Positions 21,344-30,278 of a DNA stretch of 64,000 nucleotides are shown here, in pieces. The notes under the pieces were generated by a model. That model ran no database searches and was not told the origin of the DNA. It saw only the letters and a program-made list of their open reading frames with translations. Position numbers and translations under genes: made by a program. The stretch is from Shimia_B sp038528385 (GTDB taxonomy: Bacteria > Pseudomonadota > Alphaproteobacteria > Rhodobacterales > Rhodobacteraceae): the NCBI GenBank assembly GCA_038528385.1, contig JBCBET010000003.1, forward strand, positions 1 through 64,000, in the 5' to 3' direction. The first letter of the stretch is position 1, and each line of letters begins with the position of its first letter.

Positions 21344-24139
21344 TCAGAAGCTGCCGTGGCAGTGCTTGAATTTCTTCCCGGAGCCGCAAGGACAGAGATC
21401 GTTGCGCCCGGGATTGCCCCAGGTGGTGGGGTCGGCTTCGTTGAAGCCCGCGAGCGGTCGGCCCGGGCCCACCTCCTTGATGGTGGGCGCGGTCTCGCCC
21501 GTGGGCGCGGGCGCATCGAGCGTGGCGGCCCCCGCCGCACCGGCGGCGGCACCGTCGCCGGCGCTGGCCATGGCGGGCTCCCGCGCCCGGGCCTGCGCGT
21601 CCATCATCGCCTGCTGGCGCGCCTGGAACTGCGCGATGAGCGCCTTCTGCTCCTCCTCGGTCATCGGGCGGGCATGGGCGAGCTGGCGCGTGACGTCTTC
21701 CCGGAGCGTGTCGAGGAGCGACTCAAAGAGCTGGAACGCCTCGGACTTGTACTCGTTGAGCGGGTCGCGCTGGGCATAGCCGCGGAACCCCACGACGGAG
21801 CGCAGATGCTCCAGCGTCACGAGGTGCTCGCGCCACTTGCGGTCGATCGTCTGGATCAGCAGCTGCTTTTCGACATTGCGCATGGTCTCGGCGCCGAAAT
21901 CCACGGCCTTCTTGGCCATGGCCTCGTCGGAGGCCGTCTCCAGCCGCTCGAGCATGACGTCGTCATCGACGCCGTCCTCCTCCGCCCATTCGATGACCGG
22001 CACGTCGAGGCCGAGCTTTTCGATGACCTCGGCATAGAGCTTTTCGGTCTCCCACTGGTCGGCATAGGAGCCCTTGGGCATGTGGGCGGTCACGAGGTCC
22101 TCGATCACCTGGTGTCGCATGTCGGTCGTGATCTCGGAGAGGTCGGTGGCCTCCATGATCTCCAGGCGCTGGCCGAAGATGACCTTGCGCTGGTCGTTCA
22201 TGACGTCGTCGAATTTCAGGAGCTGCTTGCGGATGTCGAAGTTGCGCCCCTCGACCTTGGCCTGCGCCCGCTCGAGCGACTTGTTCACCCAAGGGTGCAC
22301 GATGGCCTCCCCCTCCTTCATGCCGAGGCCGGAGAGGACCTTTTCCAGCCGCTCAGACCCGAAGATGCGCATGAGGTCGTCGTCGAGCGAGAGGTAGAAG
22401 GAGCTGCGCCCCGGATCGCCCTGCCGGCCTGAACGGCCGCGGAGCTGGTTGTCGATGCGGCGGCTTTCATGGCGCTCGGTGGCGAGCACGAAGAGGCCGC
22501 CGGCCTGCTTCACCTGCTCCTCGGCCGCCTTCGTCTCCTCCTCGATGCGGGCGCGGATGGCGTCGACGTCGCCCTCGGGGTCGGCGGCGATGGCCTCCAT
22601 CACCTTGAACTCGACGTTGCCGCCGAGTTTGATGTCGGTCCCGCGCCCGGCCATGTTGGTGGCGATGGTCACCGCGCCGGGCTTGCCCGCATCGGCGATG
22701 ATCTGCGCCTCCTGCTCGTGCTGGCGGGCGTTGAGGACGTTGTGGGCGATCCCCTCGGCGGTGAGCATCTTGGACAGGGTCTCGGATTTCTCGATGGAGG
22801 TGGTTCCCACGAGGACCGGCTGGCCGCGCTCATTGGCGTCCTTGATGGCCGCGGCGATGGCGGCGAATTTCTCTTCTTGCGTGCGGTAGACCTGGTCGTG
22901 CTCGTCGGCGCGGGCCACGGGGCGGTTCGTCGGCACCTCCACGACGCCGAGACCGTAGATCTGACCGAATTCCTCTTCCTCGGTCTTGGCGGTGCCGGTC
23001 ATGCCGGCGAGCTTGTCGTAGAGGCGGAAGTAATTCTGGAACGTAACGGAGGCGAGCGTGACGTTCTCGGGCTTGATGGACACACCCTCCTTGGCCTCGA
23101 TGGCCTGGTGGAGCCCGTCGGAGAGGCGGCGGCCCGCCATCATGCGCCCGGTGAATTCGTCGATGAGCACGACTTCGTCGCCGCGGACGATGTAATCCTT
23201 GTCCTTGGTAAAAAGCTTGTGGGCGCGCAGGCCCTGGTTCACGTGGTGGACGATCGTGGTGCTCTCGGGATCGTAGAGCGATTGCCCCTCTGGCAGGATG
23301 CCGCGGCTCAGGAGCGTCTCCTCCAGCCACTCGTTGCCCTCGTCGGTATAGGTGACCTGGCGGGTCTTTTCATCGAGGGTATAGTGATCCTCCGCGATCT
23401 CGGGGATGACGCGGTCGATGGTGGTGTAGAGCTCGGACCGGTCCTCGGCGGGGCCGGAGATCACGAGCGGCGTGCGCGCCTCGTCGATGAGGATCGAGTC
23501 CACCTCGTCCACGATGGCGAAGTTGTGCCCGCGCTGGCGCATGTTCTTCGTCTCGGTCTCCATGTTGTCGCGGAGATAGTCGAAGCCGAGCTCGTTGTTC
23601 GTGGCGTAGGTGATGTCGGCGCGGTAGGCCTCCGCCTTCTCGGCGTTCTCCTGGTTGGGGTAGACGGCGCCGGTGGTCATGCCCAGCGCGGAAAACACCT
23701 TGCCCATCCATTCCGCGTCGCGGCGCACGAGGTAATCGTTGACGGTGACGATGTGCACGCCCTTGCCCGCGAGCGCGTTGAGATAGGCGGGGAAGGTCGC
23801 CACCAGCGTCTTGCCCTCGCCGGTCTTCATCTCCGCGATGTTGCCCTGGTGGAGGAAGATGCCCCCCATGAGCTGCACGTCGAAGGCGCGCAGGCCCAGC
23901 GCGCGGCGCGCCGCCTCCCGGCAATTGGCGAAGGCCTCGGGCAAAAGCGCCTCCAGCGGCTCGCCGTCGCGGGCACGTTGGCGCAGCGTCTCGGTGCGGT
24001 CCTTGAGGCCCTCGTCGCTCAGCGCCTCGAATTCGGGCTCGAGCGCGTTGATCTTGTCCACGAGCGGGCGCACGCGCTTGACCTTGCGGTCGTCCGCGTT
24101 GCCAAAGACCTTCTTCGAAATCGCACCTAATCCAAGCAT
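21344..24139 (-). CDS. secA: Preprotein translocase ATPase SecA
   Basis: A full-length 931-residue motor of the Sec pathway. It has Walker A in MKTGEGKTLVATFPAYLNAL, DEAD-type box in VDEVDSILIDEARTPLVISG, the preprotein cross-linking domain, TNMAGRGTDIKLGG and the second NTPase domain with LRGRSGRQGDPG. The C-terminal zinc-binding tail NDLCPCGSGKKFKHCHG binds SecB/ribosomes. A Pro/Ala-rich linker (about 850-900) precedes that tail. It is divergent from a secreted parvulin; a promoter candidate lies at 24258-24286. Confidence 0.99.
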   Translation of the reverse strand: MLGLGAISKKVFGNADDRKVKRVRPLVDKINALEPEFEALSDEGLKDRTETLRQRARDGEPLEALLPEAFANCREAARRALGLRAFDVQLMGGIFLHQGNIAEMKTGEGKTLVATFPAYLNALAGKGVHIVTVNDYLVRRDAEWMGKVFSALGMTTGAVYPNQENAEKAEAYRADITYATNNELGFDYLRDNMETETKNMRQRGHNFAIVDEVDSILIDEARTPLVISGPAEDRSELYTTIDRVIPEIAEDHYTLDEKTRQVTYTDEGNEWLEETLLSRGILPEGQSLYDPESTTIVHHVNQGLRAHKLFTKDKDYIVRGDEVVLIDEFTGRMMAGRRLSDGLHQAIEAKEGVSIKPENVTLASVTFQNYFRLYDKLAGMTGTAKTEEEEFGQIYGLGVVEVPTNRPVARADEHDQVYRTQEEKFAAIAAAIKDANERGQPVLVGTTSIEKSETLSKMLTAEGIAHNVLNARQHEQEAQIIADAGKPGAVTIATNMAGRGTDIKLGGNVEFKVMEAIAADPEGDVDAIRARIEEETKAAEEQVKQAGGLFVLATERHESRRIDNQLRGRSGRQGDPGRSSFYLSLDDDLMRIFGSERLEKVLSGLGMKEGEAIVHPWVNKSLERAQAKVEGRNFDIRKQLLKFDDVMNDQRKVIFGQRLEIMEATDLSEITTDMRHQVIEDLVTAHMPKGSYADQWETEKLYAEVIEKLGLDVPVIEWAEEDGVDDDVMLERLETASDEAMAKKAVDFGAETMRNVEKQLLIQTIDRKWREHLVTLEHLRSVVGFRGYAQRDPLNEYKSEAFQLFESLLDTLREDVTRQLAHARPMTEEEQKALIAQFQARQQAMMDAQARAREPAMASAGDGAAAGAAGAATLDAPAPTGETAPTIKEVGPGRPLAGFNEADPTTWGNPGRNDLCPCGSGKKFKHCHGSF

Positions 24140-24257
24140 GCACGCCTCTTTCGCCGTCTTATTTTTGTGAGGGAGGTCCGCTTGCGCGCCCGTGGGATAC
24201 CCGATTATCTGGCGTCAACGCCGACGGGCCGCTCGGAGCCCCCTCGGGACCACCTGC

Positions 24258-24286
24258 GATGTAAGGGTCGCACCAAGCCAAGTCAA
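24258..24286 (-). promoter_or_regulatory. Likely sigma-70 promoter of secA
   Basis: On the minus strand TTGACT (5/6) and TACATC (3/6) are spaced 17 bases apart, giving a secA leader of about 110 bases. The -10 box is poor but the -35 and spacing are good. Confidence 0.5.
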
Positions 24287-24359
24287 CGCCGCGCCCCCGC
24301 CCGCGCAGGGCATCTCACGGGGGTGTGGGCCGCGAAAAATCCATAGGACATTGCCGCAA

Positions 24360-25187
24360 ATGAAATCCCTTCTTACCTCCGCCGCCGCGCTCGTGCTGGC
24401 GTTGCCGCTCCACGCGCAGGAGGCCGGGCCGGACACGGTCGTGGCGACCGTCAACGGGCAGGATATCACGCTCACCCACGTGCTCGACATCCGCCGCCAG
24501 CTGCCGCCGGAATACCAGGCGATCCCGGCCGCGCAGCTCTTCGACGGGATCGTGGGGCAGCTCATCCAGCAGCGGGTGCTCGCCGCCCAGGTGAGCGACG
24601 CGCCGGCCTGGCTCGACGAGGCGGTGGAGAACACGCGGAGCGCCATCCTCGCGGGTCAGGCGCTCGGCACGCTGGGCCAGGTGGAGGTGACGGAGGCCGA
24701 TATCGCCGCCGCCTACGAGGCGCAGTTCGGCAGCTTTGCGGGGGCGGTGGAATACAACGCCTCCCACATCCTCGTGGAAACCGAGGAGGAAGCCGCGGCC
24801 CTCGTCGAAGAGCTCGCCCGCGGCGCGGATTTCGCGGCGCTCGCCATGGAATTCTCCACCGGCCCCTCCGGCCCGCGCGGCGGGGAGCTCGGCTGGTTCG
24901 GGGCGGGCATGATGGTCCCGCCCTTCCAGGCGGCGGTGGAAGCGCTTGACGTGGGCGCCGTGTCCGCGCCGGTGGAGACGCAGTTCGGCTGGCACGTCAT
25001 CACGCTCAACGAGACCCGCACGGAGCCCGCGCCCACGCTGGAAAGCGTGCGCGAGGACCTCGCCGGCCAGATCCAGAGCGACGCGCTCGCCGCAGAGCTC
25101 GAGGCGCTCATCGCGGCCGCAGAGGTGAGCCGCGTGGACGGGCTCGATCCCAACATCCTCAACACCGTCGACGTGTTCGGGCAGTGA
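24360..25187 (+). CDS. Secreted parvulin-type peptidyl-prolyl isomerase
   Basis: A 275-residue PpiC/SurA-like foldase. Residues 1-20 are a Sec signal peptide (MKSLLTSAAALVLALPLHAQ). An N-terminal helical chaperone-like part (about 25-120) is followed by the rotamase domain, with YNASHILVETEEEA, MEFSTGPSGPRGGELGWFG, MVPPFQAAVEAL and TQFGWHVITL. It should act in periplasmic outer-membrane protein folding. Start ATG 24360 is chosen because it yields the signal peptide. Its stop overlaps the argJ start (GTGA), so the two are coupled. Confidence 0.93.
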   Translation: MKSLLTSAAALVLALPLHAQEAGPDTVVATVNGQDITLTHVLDIRRQLPPEYQAIPAAQLFDGIVGQLIQQRVLAAQVSDAPAWLDEAVENTRSAILAGQALGTLGQVEVTEADIAAAYEAQFGSFAGAVEYNASHILVETEEEAAALVEELARGADFAALAMEFSTGPSGPRGGELGWFGAGMMVPPFQAAVEALDVGAVSAPVETQFGWHVITLNETRTEPAPTLESVREDLAGQIQSDALAAELEALIAAAEVSRVDGLDPNILNTVDVFGQ

Positions 25188-26407
25188 GCCTGCCCGTCTC
25201 CCCGCTCGCGCCAGCGGGCGGGTTTCCCGAGATCGCGCCGGTGGGCGGCGTGCGGCTCGCCACCGCCGCCATGGGCCTGCGCTACGAGGGCCGCGACGAC
25301 GTTATGCTCGCCGTCCTGGATGCGGGCACGGCCGTGGCGGGCGTCTTCACCCGCTCGGCCACGCGCGCCGCGCCGGTCCTCGATTGCCAGGCCAAGATCG
25401 GCGGCGACGCCGAGGGCCCTGCCGCCTTTCTGGTGAACGCGGGCAATGCCAACGCCTTCACCGGGCGGGCGGGGGAGGAGAGCGTTGCCGCGCTCTCGGC
25501 GGCCGTCGCGGCGGCCACGGGCTGCTCGGCGGCGCGCGTCTTCACGGCGTCGACGGGTGTTATCGGCGAGCGGCTCCCCCATGACAGGATCGTGGCCGGG
25601 ATGGCGGAGCTGGCCGGGGGGCTGGGACGCGCGGGCTTCGAGGCGGCGGCGCGGGCCATCGGCACCACGGACACCTTCCCCAAGGGCGCGTCGCGGCAGG
25701 TGTCGGTGGCGGGCCGGACCGTGACCATCGCGGGCATCGCCAAGGGATCGGGCATGATCGCGCCCGACATGGCCACGATGCTCGTCTACATCTTCACCGA
25801 TGCGGGCCACGACCGGGCCGCGCTCCAGGCGCTTCTCGCGCGCCTCAACGAGACGACGTTCAACGCCATCACGGTGGACAGCGACACCTCCACCTCCGAC
25901 ACGCTCCTCGTCGCCGCCACCGGCGCCGCTGGCGTGGACGCCACGGGCGACGCAGGCTTCGAGGATGCGCTCCACGCCGTGATGCGCGACCTCGCCCACC
26001 AAGTCGTGCGCGACGGGGAAGGGGCCACGAAATTCTGCACGATCTCATGCACCGGGGCGGAGAGCGATGCGGATGCCAGGCGGGTCGCCCGCGCCATCGC
26101 GAACTCGCCCCTCGTGAAGACCGCCATCGCGGGCGAGGACCCCAATTGGGGCCGCATCGTCATGGCCGTGGGCAAGTCCGGCGCCCGCGCCGACCGCGAC
26201 CGCCTCGCCATCCGCTTCGGCGACATCCTCGTGGCCGAGGAAGGTCGCGTCGCGGCGCGCTACACCGAGGAGGCCGGCGCCGCCTACATGAAACGCGAGG
26301 AGATCGAGATCGCCGTGGATCTCGGCCTCGGGCAGGGCGCGGCCACGATCTGGACCTGCGACCTGACCCATGGCTACATCTCCATCAACGCGGATTACCG
26401 CTCGTGA
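25184..26407 (+). CDS. argJ: Bifunctional ornithine acetyltransferase / N-acetylglutamate synthase
   Basis: A 407-residue ArgJ, which transfers acetyl from N-acetylornithine to glutamate in the cyclic arginine pathway. The auto-cleavage site lies in AKGSGMIAPDMATMLVYIFT, where the Thr of ATML becomes the nucleophile of the beta chain. FLVNAGNANAFTG, STGVIGERLPHDRI and GEDPNWGRIVMAVG are family motifs. It starts at GTG 25184, overlapping the parvulin stop by four bases. argG is in the same window, at 59729. Confidence 0.97.
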   Translation: MSLPVSPLAPAGGFPEIAPVGGVRLATAAMGLRYEGRDDVMLAVLDAGTAVAGVFTRSATRAAPVLDCQAKIGGDAEGPAAFLVNAGNANAFTGRAGEESVAALSAAVAAATGCSAARVFTASTGVIGERLPHDRIVAGMAELAGGLGRAGFEAAARAIGTTDTFPKGASRQVSVAGRTVTIAGIAKGSGMIAPDMATMLVYIFTDAGHDRAALQALLARLNETTFNAITVDSDTSTSDTLLVAATGAAGVDATGDAGFEDALHAVMRDLAHQVVRDGEGATKFCTISCTGAESDADARRVARAIANSPLVKTAIAGEDPNWGRIVMAVGKSGARADRDRLAIRFGDILVAEEGRVAARYTEEAGAAYMKREEIEIAVDLGLGQGAATIWTCDLTHGYISINADYRS

Positions 26408-26423
26408 CCGGGCGGAGACGGGG

Positions 26424-26822
26424 ATGAAGGTCGTGCTCGTATCCGCCGTGGCCCTCATAGACATCGACGGCCGCGTCCTCCTCGCCCAGCGTCCGGAGGG
26501 CAAGAGCATGGCCGGGCTCTGGGAGTTTCCGGGGGGCAAGGTCGAACCGGGCGAAAGCCCGGAGGCCGCGCTCATCCGCGAACTCGACGAGGAGCTCGGC
26601 ATCGGCACCTGGGAGAGCTGCCTCGCGCCGCTCACCTTCGCCTCCCACGGCTACGAGGACTTCCACCTGCTGATGCCGCTCTTCGCCTGCCGGAAATGGG
26701 AGGGGGTGCCGCAATCGCGGGAGGGCCAGGCCCTGAAATGGGTGCGCGGAAACGAGCTTCGCGATTACCCCATGCCGCCCGCGGACGTGCCGCTTGTGGC
26801 CATGCTCCGCGACTACCTCTGA
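26424..26822 (+). CDS. mutT: 8-oxo-dGTP diphosphatase MutT (Nudix)
   Basis: A 132-residue Nudix hydrolase that removes 8-oxo-dGTP from the nucleotide pool. The Nudix box starts at GGKVEPGESPEAAL and ends IRELDEELGI, with the RExxEE core as RELDEEL. VLLAQRPEGKSMAGLWEFPG upstream is typical MutT. GGAG lies seven bases before ATG 26424. It follows argJ by 16 bases and is probably in the same transcript. Confidence 0.92.
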   Translation: MKVVLVSAVALIDIDGRVLLAQRPEGKSMAGLWEFPGGKVEPGESPEAALIRELDEELGIGTWESCLAPLTFASHGYEDFHLLMPLFACRKWEGVPQSREGQALKWVRGNELRDYPMPPADVPLVAMLRDYL

Positions 26823-26835
26823 CGCCGTCCGCGAC

Positions 26836-26900
26836 AGATAATTTCAAAATTGGCGATAATTTAGAAGAAACTTACGAATTGTCGCTTATGTTTGCGTCAC
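26836..26900 (+). promoter_or_regulatory. AT-rich stretch upstream of the small gene
   Basis: A sharply AT-rich patch in otherwise GC-rich DNA, with two copies of ATAATTT and TTGGCG followed 17 bases later by TACGAA. It most likely holds the promoter of the 43-codon gene at 26961. No transcription-factor site is assigned. Confidence 0.4.
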
Positions 26901-26960
26901 GGGACAAACCGGCCCTGCCAGGCTCGGCTCATCGGACACTCACACGGGGGACACCAAACC

Positions 26961-27092
26961 ATGATTAGAACTGTGACTGTGGGGACTTGCGTCTCGATCC
27001 AGGGGACCTTTGTGCGCACCCTTTCGGACGGTCAGGTGGAGGTCCGCGTCGGCGGGCAGAGCTTCGTGGGCACGCCCGTGAGCCGCGGCTGA
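26961..27092 (+). CDS. Conserved small protein of 43 residues, function unknown
   Basis: Begins MIRTVTVGTCVSIQGTFV and ends GQSFVGTPVSRG. The sequence alternates hydrophobic and polar residues, suggesting a small beta-barrel-like fold with one Cys (residue 10). GGGGGA lies about ten bases before the ATG. It has its own AT-rich upstream region and a perfect 30-base palindromic terminator after it, so it is likely a free-standing expressed unit. I have an impression that similar short proteins occur in related bacteria, but I cannot verify this and no function is inferred. Confidence 0.7.
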   Translation: MIRTVTVGTCVSIQGTFVRTLSDGQVEVRVGGQSFVGTPVSRG

Positions 27093-27120
27093 GCACACCG
27101 GACGACAATCCTGCCACGCA

Positions 27121-27150
27121 AAACGGCGCCGCGATATCGCGGCGCCGTTT
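27121..27150. terminator. Perfect 30-base palindrome, bidirectional terminator
   Basis: Arm AAACGGCGCCGCGAT is followed immediately by its exact complement. It forms a 13-15 pair GC-rich stem with As on one side and Ts on the other. It lies between the converging small gene (stop 27092) and infB (stop 27172), so it can end transcription from both sides. Confidence 0.85.
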
Positions 27151-27171
27151 GTCGTTTCCGGAGCGGGGGCT

Positions 27172-29643
27172 CTAGTCGAGCGAGCGCTCGACCTCCTCCC
27201 GCTCGAAGATCTCGATGACATCCTCGGCGCGGATGTCGTCGTAGTTCTCGAACGCCATGCCGCATTCCTGGCCGGACTGGACCTCGGCCACCTCGTCCTT
27301 GAAGCGCTTGAGCGTCTTGAGCGTGCCTTCGTGGATGACGACGTTGTCCCGCAGGAGGCGCACGCCCGCCGAGCGGCGCGCCACGCCCTCGGTGACGAGG
27401 CAGCCCGCCACCTTGCCCACGCCGGTGACCTTGAAAACCTCCTTGATCTCGGCGTAGCCGATGAACTTCTCCCGGATTTCCGCGGAGAGGAGGCCCGAGG
27501 CCGCCGCCTTCACATCGTCCACGAGGTCGTAGATCACGGAATAGTAGCGGATCTCCACGCCCTTCTGGTTGGCGGTGTTGCGCGCAGACGCGTTGGCCCG
27601 GACGTTGAAACCCATGACCGGCGCGCCGGACGCCTCCGCGAGGCCCACATCGGTCTCCGTGATGGCGCCCACGCCGGAATGGAGGACGCGCACGCGCACC
27701 TCGTCGTTGCCGATTTTCTCCATCGCCTGGACGATCGCCTCCGCGGAGCCCTGCACGTCGGCCTTCACGAGGATGGGAAGCTCTTCCACATTCTCGTCTT
27801 CCTTGGCCTTCTGCATGAGCTGCTCGAGCGTCGTGGCCGCACCGGCGGCGGCGCGTTTGTCCTTGGCGGCCTGTTCGCGGTAATTGGCGATCTCGCGGGC
27901 CTCGGCCTCGGTCTTGACGACGTTGAGCACATCGCCCGCCTCGGGCGTGCCGTTGAGGCCCAGGACCTCCACCGGCACCGAGGGGCCCGCTTCCTTGACG
28001 CGGTCGCCCTGGTCGTTGACGAGCGCGCGGACCTTGCCCCACTGCTCCCCCACGACGAAGATGTCGCCCTGCCGGAGGGTGCCGTTCTGCACGAGGACGG
28101 TCGCCACGGGGCCGCGGCCCACGTCGAGCTGCGCCTCGATCACGGCGCCGGAGGCCGCGCGTTCGGGATTGGCCTTGAGCTCCAGGATTTCCGCCTGGAG
28201 CGCGATGGCCTCGAGCAGCGCGTCGAGCCCCTGGCCGGACTGCGCGGAGACCTCCACGTCCTGCACCTCGCCCGACATCTCCTCCACGATCACTTCGTGC
28301 TGGAGCAGGTCGGTGCGGACCTTGGTGGGGTCGGCGGCGGGCAGGTCGATCTTGTTGATCGCCACGATCATCGGCACCTCGGCCGCCTTGGCGTGATTGA
28401 TGGCCTCGATCGTCTGCGGCATGACCGCGTCGTCCGCGGCCACCACGAGCACGACGATATCGGTCACCTGCGCGCCGCGGGCGCGCATGGAGGTAAAGGC
28501 CGCGTGGCCCGGCGTGTCGAGGAAGGTCAGCTTCTTGCCGTCCTGGTCCACCTGGTAGGCGCCGATATGCTGCGTGATGCCGCCCGCTTCGCCGGCCACG
28601 ACGCGCGCATTGCGGATCGCGTCGAGGAGCGAGGTCTTGCCGTGGTCCACGTGGCCCATGATGGTGATGACCGGGGCGCGATCCTTTAGATCCTCGTCCT
28701 TGTCCTCGACCTGGTCGATGGCCTGTTCCACGTCCGCATCGGACACGCGCAGGATCTTGTGGCCGAATTCCTCGATGATGAGCTCGGCGGTGTCCTGGTC
28801 GATGGTCTGGTTCTGGGTGACCATCATGCCCATCTGCATGAGCGATTTGACGACGTCGGGCACGCGCTCGGCCATGCGGTTGGCGAGCTCGGAAACCAAA
28901 ATGGCTTCCGGCACGCGCACGTCGCGAACGACCTTTTCGCGTTCCACGCTGCCGCCCATGGCCTTTTGCCGGGCGCGTTCCTGCTTGCGCTTCATGGCGG
29001 CCATGGAGCGTTGACGGCCCCCTTCGCCGCCGCGCAGCGCCTGGTTCAGCGTGAGCTTGCCACCCCGGCGGCCGCCATCGTCGCGCCCCTTCTGGGGGCG
29101 CTGGTCTTCCTGCCGGCGGGGCGCTTCGCGCTCCTGGGTCTTGCGGGCCGACGACTTGCGGTCGTCCTGGGCGGGGGCCGGGGCGGGCTCGGCGGCGCGA
29201 CGGGCCGCTTCGGCGGCTTCCGTCTTCTTGCGCTCGTCTTCCTGGGCCTTGGCCTTCAGCGCCTCTTCGCGCTCTTTCTCCGCGCGTTCCTTGGCCTCGG
29301 CCTCGTCCCGGCGGCGCTGCCGCTCCGCGGCGCGTTCCTCTTCCTCGGCCTTGCGCTTGGCAGCGTCCTCGGCCTCGCGGGACTTGGCGGCCTGGAGCGC
29401 CTTCATCCGGCGGTCCATCTCCGCATCCGAAATACCCGACGGGCGGCGCGAGGGATCCCCCGCCGGTGCGGCGCCGGTCGTCGGCTTCGGCGTGCCGGGC
29501 TTTGGGACGACCACGCGCTTGCGTTTCGTCTCCACCACCACGCTTTTGGTGCGTCCATGGCTGAAGCTTTGCTTCACGTTCCCGGGGCGGCCACCACGAC
29601 CACCGCCGACACCGAGCGTCTTCTTGCCGTCATTATCGCTCAT
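27172..29643 (-). CDS. infB: Translation initiation factor IF-2
   Basis: An 823-residue GTPase that places fMet-tRNA on the 30S subunit. The N-terminal about 200 residues are charged, K/E/R/A-rich and probably unstructured. IF2_N-like sequence follows (VPEAILVSELANRMAERVPD). The G domain has GHVDHGKTSLLDAIR, DTPGHAAFTSMRARG and AINKIDLP. C-terminal beta-barrel and C2 domains include VLHSGVGAITETDVGLAEAS. Start ATG 29643 lies seven bases from the ylxR stop. It is the last gene of the rimP-nusA-ylxR-infB operon. Confidence 0.98.
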   Translation of the reverse strand: MSDNDGKKTLGVGGGRGGRPGNVKQSFSHGRTKSVVVETKRKRVVVPKPGTPKPTTGAAPAGDPSRRPSGISDAEMDRRMKALQAAKSREAEDAAKRKAEEEERAAERQRRRDEAEAKERAEKEREEALKAKAQEDERKKTEAAEAARRAAEPAPAPAQDDRKSSARKTQEREAPRRQEDQRPQKGRDDGGRRGGKLTLNQALRGGEGGRQRSMAAMKRKQERARQKAMGGSVEREKVVRDVRVPEAILVSELANRMAERVPDVVKSLMQMGMMVTQNQTIDQDTAELIIEEFGHKILRVSDADVEQAIDQVEDKDEDLKDRAPVITIMGHVDHGKTSLLDAIRNARVVAGEAGGITQHIGAYQVDQDGKKLTFLDTPGHAAFTSMRARGAQVTDIVVLVVAADDAVMPQTIEAINHAKAAEVPMIVAINKIDLPAADPTKVRTDLLQHEVIVEEMSGEVQDVEVSAQSGQGLDALLEAIALQAEILELKANPERAASGAVIEAQLDVGRGPVATVLVQNGTLRQGDIFVVGEQWGKVRALVNDQGDRVKEAGPSVPVEVLGLNGTPEAGDVLNVVKTEAEAREIANYREQAAKDKRAAAGAATTLEQLMQKAKEDENVEELPILVKADVQGSAEAIVQAMEKIGNDEVRVRVLHSGVGAITETDVGLAEASGAPVMGFNVRANASARNTANQKGVEIRYYSVIYDLVDDVKAAASGLLSAEIREKFIGYAEIKEVFKVTGVGKVAGCLVTEGVARRSAGVRLLRDNVVIHEGTLKTLKRFKDEVAEVQSGQECGMAFENYDDIRAEDVIEIFEREEVERSLD

Positions 29644-29649
29644 AAAGCG

Positions 29650-30273
29650 TTATTCCTTTCCAGCGCCGGATGCGCCGTTGCCTGACAGATCTCTCAGGCC
29701 CTTCAGTTTCGCGGCTTCCTCTACAACACGTGCTGTGAGTCCACCAGCCAAGACTGCGCCATGTATCACACGGGTGCGCCCGAAGGCCATCCCCAGCTCG
29801 TCCGCGCTCAGGATGCCGAACCAGCGCGCGCCCTCTGGAGTCCATAACTTGCCCTTGCCGCGTTCGGATCCATCCGCCGCCTGAAAGAGCGCCTTGACGT
29901 TCTGCGTGGCGAGCGCGCCGCGGACCTTTTCGAAACCCGCCAGTGCGAGCCCCGCCTTCCGCGCCATGGCGAGGAGATCGACGACCCGGCGCGCCTGCTG
30001 CCGCTCGACCTCCGCCACGAGCCCCTCGGGAACGGCGACCTGCGCCTTGGCCCCCTTGGAGAAGATGCGTTTCTTCACCGCCGCCTCGAGCGTCGCGCGG
30101 TCGGCGGTCACATAGTACCCCCGGCCCGGCAGCTTGCCCAGCACATCCGGCACGACCTGCCCCTCGGGCCCGGTGACAAAGCGGATGAGCCCCGCCTTGC
30201 CGCCGCTTTCGCCCGTCACGAGGCAGCGACGCTCCGGCGCGTCGCGGGTTTTCGTTGCGCCGCCGCGTGCCAT
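29650..30273 (-). CDS. YlxR (DUF448) RNA-binding protein with L7Ae-like C-terminus
   Basis: A 207-residue protein. The first ~85 residues match the YlxR family: RRCLVTGESGGKAGLIRFV, then LPGRGYYVTADRATLEAAVK. The central part (RRVVDLLAMARKAGLALAGF, then VKALFQAADGS) matches the L7Ae/YlxQ-like fold. Alphaproteobacteria carry the two as a fusion between nusA and infB. A role in RNA binding near transcription or ribosome assembly is inferred from family and context. It starts five bases after the nusA stop. Confidence 0.9.
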   Translation of the reverse strand: MARGGATKTRDAPERRCLVTGESGGKAGLIRFVTGPEGQVVPDVLGKLPGRGYYVTADRATLEAAVKKRIFSKGAKAQVAVPEGLVAEVERQQARRVVDLLAMARKAGLALAGFEKVRGALATQNVKALFQAADGSERGKGKLWTPEGARWFGILSADELGMAFGRTRVIHGAVLAGGLTARVVEEAAKLKGLRDLSGNGASGAGKE

Positions 30274-30278
30274 GGGGA

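Noticed and set aside
22469..24130. 553-codon open frame opposite secA
   Set aside because: Antisense to secA; no ribosome-binding site and no recognisable domains.
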